Part shown: one piece after another, positions 43,136 to 45,112 of the stretch
Layout: each line of letters opens with the position of its first letter
How positions within the stretch are numbered: position 1 is the first letter of the stretch
From: Candidatus Eiseniibacteriota bacterium
Lineage (GTDB): Bacteria; Eisenbacteria; RBG-16-71-46; SZUA-252
NCBI GenBank assembly: GCA_005893265.1
Contig: VBOX01000086.1
Location: forward strand, 1 to 45,112
Direction: 5' to 3'
Length of the DNA stretch: 45,112 nucleotides
The notes under the pieces: generated by a model
What the model saw: only the letters and a program-made list of their open reading frames with translations
What the model was told of the DNA's origin: nothing
Database searches by the model: none
Translations under genes and position numbers: made by a program

Positions 43136-44425
43136 ATGGTGGTGGTCAGCTATTCGGGACGCGAGATCAACGCGAAGATCGTGTACTACGGCCCCGGTCT
43201 GAGCGGAAAGACCACGAACCTCGAGAAAATCTACGATAGCGTCCCGGAGACGAACCGAGGCCGCATGGTCTCGATGAAGACCCAGACCGACCGTACGCTA
43301 TTCTTCGATCTCCTGCCCTTGGACCTTGGTGATCTCCAGGGAATGAAGACGCGGCTTCTCCTCTACACAGTTCCAGGTCAGGTCTATTACAACGCGACCA
43401 GAAAGCTCGTCCTGAAGGGGGTCGACGCGGTCGTGTTCGTCGCCGACTCCGCCGCCGACAAGATGGCGGAGAATCGGGAGAGCTTTTCCAACCTCGAAAT
43501 GAACCTCAAAGCCTATGGAATCGATATCCGAGGGATTCCACTGGTAATCCAATTCAACAAGCGCGACCTCCCGAACGCCGTCCCGGTCGAGGACCTGAAT
43601 CGGGAGTTGAATCGCCTCAACGTTCCCTGGTTCGAAGCCCAGGCAGCGAACGGCGTCGGCGTGTTCGAAACCCTTCGGGGCGTATCCAAGCTCCTGCTGG
43701 CCAAGATCTCGAAAGATGTGCTGGAAAAGGACAAGGGCGCCGTGGCGGGGCTCTCTCGCTCCAAGCCTTCTGCGGCCGCGACGGGCCAGCCCCGGGCGGA
43801 AACGGCTTCACCGGCAAAGCCGGAGCAGGGGGCCTCCGGGGGAAAGCTCCTCAAGTTCTTGAAGCGCGGGAAGGGTGCGCATGGCGACGAGCAGGAAGCT
43901 GATATCCAGGAGCAGCGCGTGGAGGCCCGGCCAGCCGCGGCACCACCGCGTCGCGCGCCCGCGCCGGTCGAGTCCCCTCTCTTGGAGGACGAAGCCCTGG
44001 TCGAGGATGCTCCTCCGCCCGAGCTTTCGCGCCCGCTCAACGCGGAAGAGGAGCTGGTCCTTTCCGAGACCGATCTCGTGGAGGGATCTGAGTTGGGCGA
44101 CGCGAAGCCCGTGCGTCCCTCCAGCGGGTTTCGAGCCCCAACGGCCGATGAGGATTCCATCGGTGATTTCGAGCGCGAGCCCAGCGGGATCACGTCGAGT
44201 ACCGGCTCCGCCCGTCTTCGCTCGGTCGATGCCGGGTCCGGAGACGCTCGGCGGATCGTCGTGCCGATCGATCTGGGCGCGCTGCCTTCCTCGGGACGCG
44301 TCACCCTCTCCGTCGAGATCTCGGTCCGGGTTGATTCGGACGAGCCGCGGATGGGTGGAAAAGGCGGCCGGAAGGCGAGCGGTTTGGACGAATCCTTCAC
44401 GCGGGACCTAGAACCCATCCCATAG
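43136..44425 (+). CDS. MglA-like small GTPase with long C-terminal extension
   Basis: 429 aa, ATG with GAGGAG seven bases upstream. Residues 1-195 are a MglA/Ras-like GTPase: P-loop 'YYGPGLSGKTTNLEKIY' (about 17-33), 'TLFFDLLPLDLGD' with the switch region, 'YTVPGQVYYNATRKLVLKGV', and the NKRD base motif (141-144). MglA controls polarity or motility in myxobacteria, normally with an MglB activator. No mglB lies in the window. The extra 230 residues start with low-complexity Ala/Pro/Glu text, include an acidic block ('LNAEEELVLSETDLVEGSEL') and finish with a short beta-like segment ('IVVPIDLGALPSSGRVTLSV'). That last part may be a partner-binding domain. The upstream leader has alternative hairpins. 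Confidence 0.88.
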   Translation: MVVVSYSGREINAKIVYYGPGLSGKTTNLEKIYDSVPETNRGRMVSMKTQTDRTLFFDLLPLDLGDLQGMKTRLLLYTVPGQVYYNATRKLVLKGVDAVVFVADSAADKMAENRESFSNLEMNLKAYGIDIRGIPLVIQFNKRDLPNAVPVEDLNRELNRLNVPWFEAQAANGVGVFETLRGVSKLLLAKISKDVLEKDKGAVAGLSRSKPSAAATGQPRAETASPAKPEQGASGGKLLKFLKRGKGAHGDEQEADIQEQRVEARPAAAPPRRAPAPVESPLLEDEALVEDAPPPELSRPLNAEEELVLSETDLVEGSELGDAKPVRPSSGFRAPTADEDSIGDFEREPSGITSSTGSARLRSVDAGSGDARRIVVPIDLGALPSSGRVTLSVEISVRVDSDEPRMGGKGGRKASGLDESFTRDLEPIP

Positions 44426-44436
44426 GCCGTTTCCTA

Positions 44437-44466
44437 TTGACACGATCCGCGGGCGCTCCCTAGGCT
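44437..44466 (+). promoter_or_regulatory. Promoter of TPR gene with near-leaderless start
   Basis: TTGACA (44437-44442), an 18-bp spacer and TAGGCT (44461-44466). The GTG of the TPR gene follows 6 nt later, so the transcript would begin at or next to the start codon. It matches the recG and minus-GT4 geometry. Confidence 0.6.
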
Positions 44467-44472
44467 GCGCCC

Positions 44473-45112
44473 GTGGATCGCGCCCTGCCGATGGCCATGT
44501 CGGACGCTCATCTGAGAGCGCCCCAAGCGGGCGGCGAGGAGAGCCTCGCGCTCGCCGAAAACCTCGCGCGCGGTTCATCCGATCCCGAGCAGGCGCGTGA
44601 AGCCGCGCGAATCTTCGCGCTCGAGGGACTCCGCGAGCGCGCGATCGACGTGCTGCGCCAAGGAATTCTCACCCATCCTCGCCATTCCGAGATGCTCGCC
44701 TCCCTCGCGGATCTCCTCTCGCGTACGGGTACCTTCGAGGAGGCGGATCTCTATTTTGGGAAGGCGCTCGAGTCAGAACCCAAGAACGTCGAGACGTGGT
44801 ACCTCCAGGGGCTCCACCATGGGCGGCAGGGACACGTGGCGCCGGCCCAGGCCGCCTACGAGGAGGTCGTGAGGCTCAAGCCCGACCACGTGAAGGCGTG
44901 GGTGAACCTGGGGCTCGCGCTCGCTGACGGCGGTGACCGGGACGGCGCCCGGCGCGCGCTCGAGCGCGCAGTGCGAGCCGACCCCGGCTGCGCCGAGGCC
45001 CACTCGAATCTCGGAGTCCTGCTGGCGGAGGCGGGGCACAAGGAAGAAGCGCTCGATGAGTTCCGCCGCGCGGTGGACATCAATCCGGATTGTTCGGAGT
45101 CCCACTTCAACC
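44473..45112 (+). CDS. TPR protein (3' partial, absent from the ORF track)
   Basis: At least 213 codons with no stop to the window end, so the ORF track omitted it. GTG at 44473 is 6 nt after a TAGGCT -10; ATGs at 44491 and 44497 are later options without a ribosome-binding site. From about residue 45 the product is TPR repeats of 34 residues, such as 'MLASLADLLSRTGTFEEADL', 'ALESEPKNVETWYLQGLHHG', 'PDHVKAWVNLGLALADGGDR', 'ALERAVRADPGCAEAHSNLG' and 'EALDEFRRAVDINPDCSESH'. No signal peptide is visible, so a cytoplasmic scaffold is likely. The end of the protein and its partners are outside the window. Confidence 0.85.
   Translation, partial: MDRALPMAMSDAHLRAPQAGGEESLALAENLARGSSDPEQAREAARIFALEGLRERAIDVLRQGILTHPRHSEMLASLADLLSRTGTFEEADLYFGKALESEPKNVETWYLQGLHHGRQGHVAPAQAAYEEVVRLKPDHVKAWVNLGLALADGGDRDGARRALERAVRADPGCAEAHSNLGVLLAEAGHKEEALDEFRRAVDINPDCSESHFN

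Noticed and set aside
1-45112. Mobile element, prophage or defence island
   Set aside because: No transposase, integrase, terminal repeats, restriction, toxin-antitoxin or CRISPR genes seen; composition is even across the window.

Overview
The window is about 45 kb of a very GC-rich bacterial chromosome. Coding density is close to complete, and many genes share start/stop overlaps of the ATGA, GTGA or TTGA type. No tRNA, rRNA, CRISPR array, transposase or integrase is visible. Several features point to an uncultured FCB-type bacterium: a DUF2723/TPR membrane protein, a beta-propeller protein with a FlgD/Por-like C-terminal tail, a MglA-type GTPase and a MurE with the DAP-type DNPR motif. My best guess is Candidatus Eisenbacteria or a relative. 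This is an inference from gene families, not a phylogeny.

Left part (1-17983): a surface-glycan region. It holds the 3' end of a DUF2723/TPR protein and nine glycosyltransferase genes (GT2 and GT4). It also holds a YfhO-like membrane protein whose 3' end is damaged, a secreted two-component-regulator-type propeller protein, and a FemAB/BioF2-like acyltransferase. One glycosyltransferase is a GT2 fused to a polyprenyl-phosphate glycosylphosphotransferase that has lost its catalytic core. All genes are on the + strand except one GT4 gene (4948-6096).

Centre (18069-35099): a nearly complete dcw (division and cell wall) cluster. The order is mraZ, a STAS-domain gene, rsmH, ftsL-like, ftsI (with two PASTA domains), murE, murF, mraY, murD, ftsW, murG, murC, ftsQ, ftsA, ftsZ. 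murB and ddl are not here. The cluster starts with a TTGACA/TAGGAT promoter followed by three GTGG(T/G)G boxes at 10-bp period, which match the known MraZ operator pattern. The STAS gene between mraZ and rsmH is not a standard dcw member. A 12-codon minicistron exactly bridges the murC stop and the ftsQ start.

Right part (35100-45112): rpmB (minus) is divergent from recG (plus). A zinc-ribbon (MJ0042-type) protein follows. A minus-strand operon then encodes a PatA/HtrB-like acyltransferase, a PimA-like GT4 and an MFS exporter. An intergenic region with small ORFs and hairpins leads to a hypothetical protein, a MglA-like GTPase with a long C-terminal extension, and a TPR protein cut by the window end.

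Across the window the promoters I can find share TTGAC(N)-17/18-TAGNNT. At several genes (recG, the minus GT4, the terminal TPR gene) the start codon lies only 6-8 nt past the -10, so their mRNAs are probably leaderless. The most notable observations are this promoter/leaderless pattern, the MraZ boxes, the STAS insertion, the GT2-degenerate glycosylphosphotransferase fusion, the YfhO deletion, the PatA-PimA-like pair, and the hairpin-rich leader before the MglA gene.
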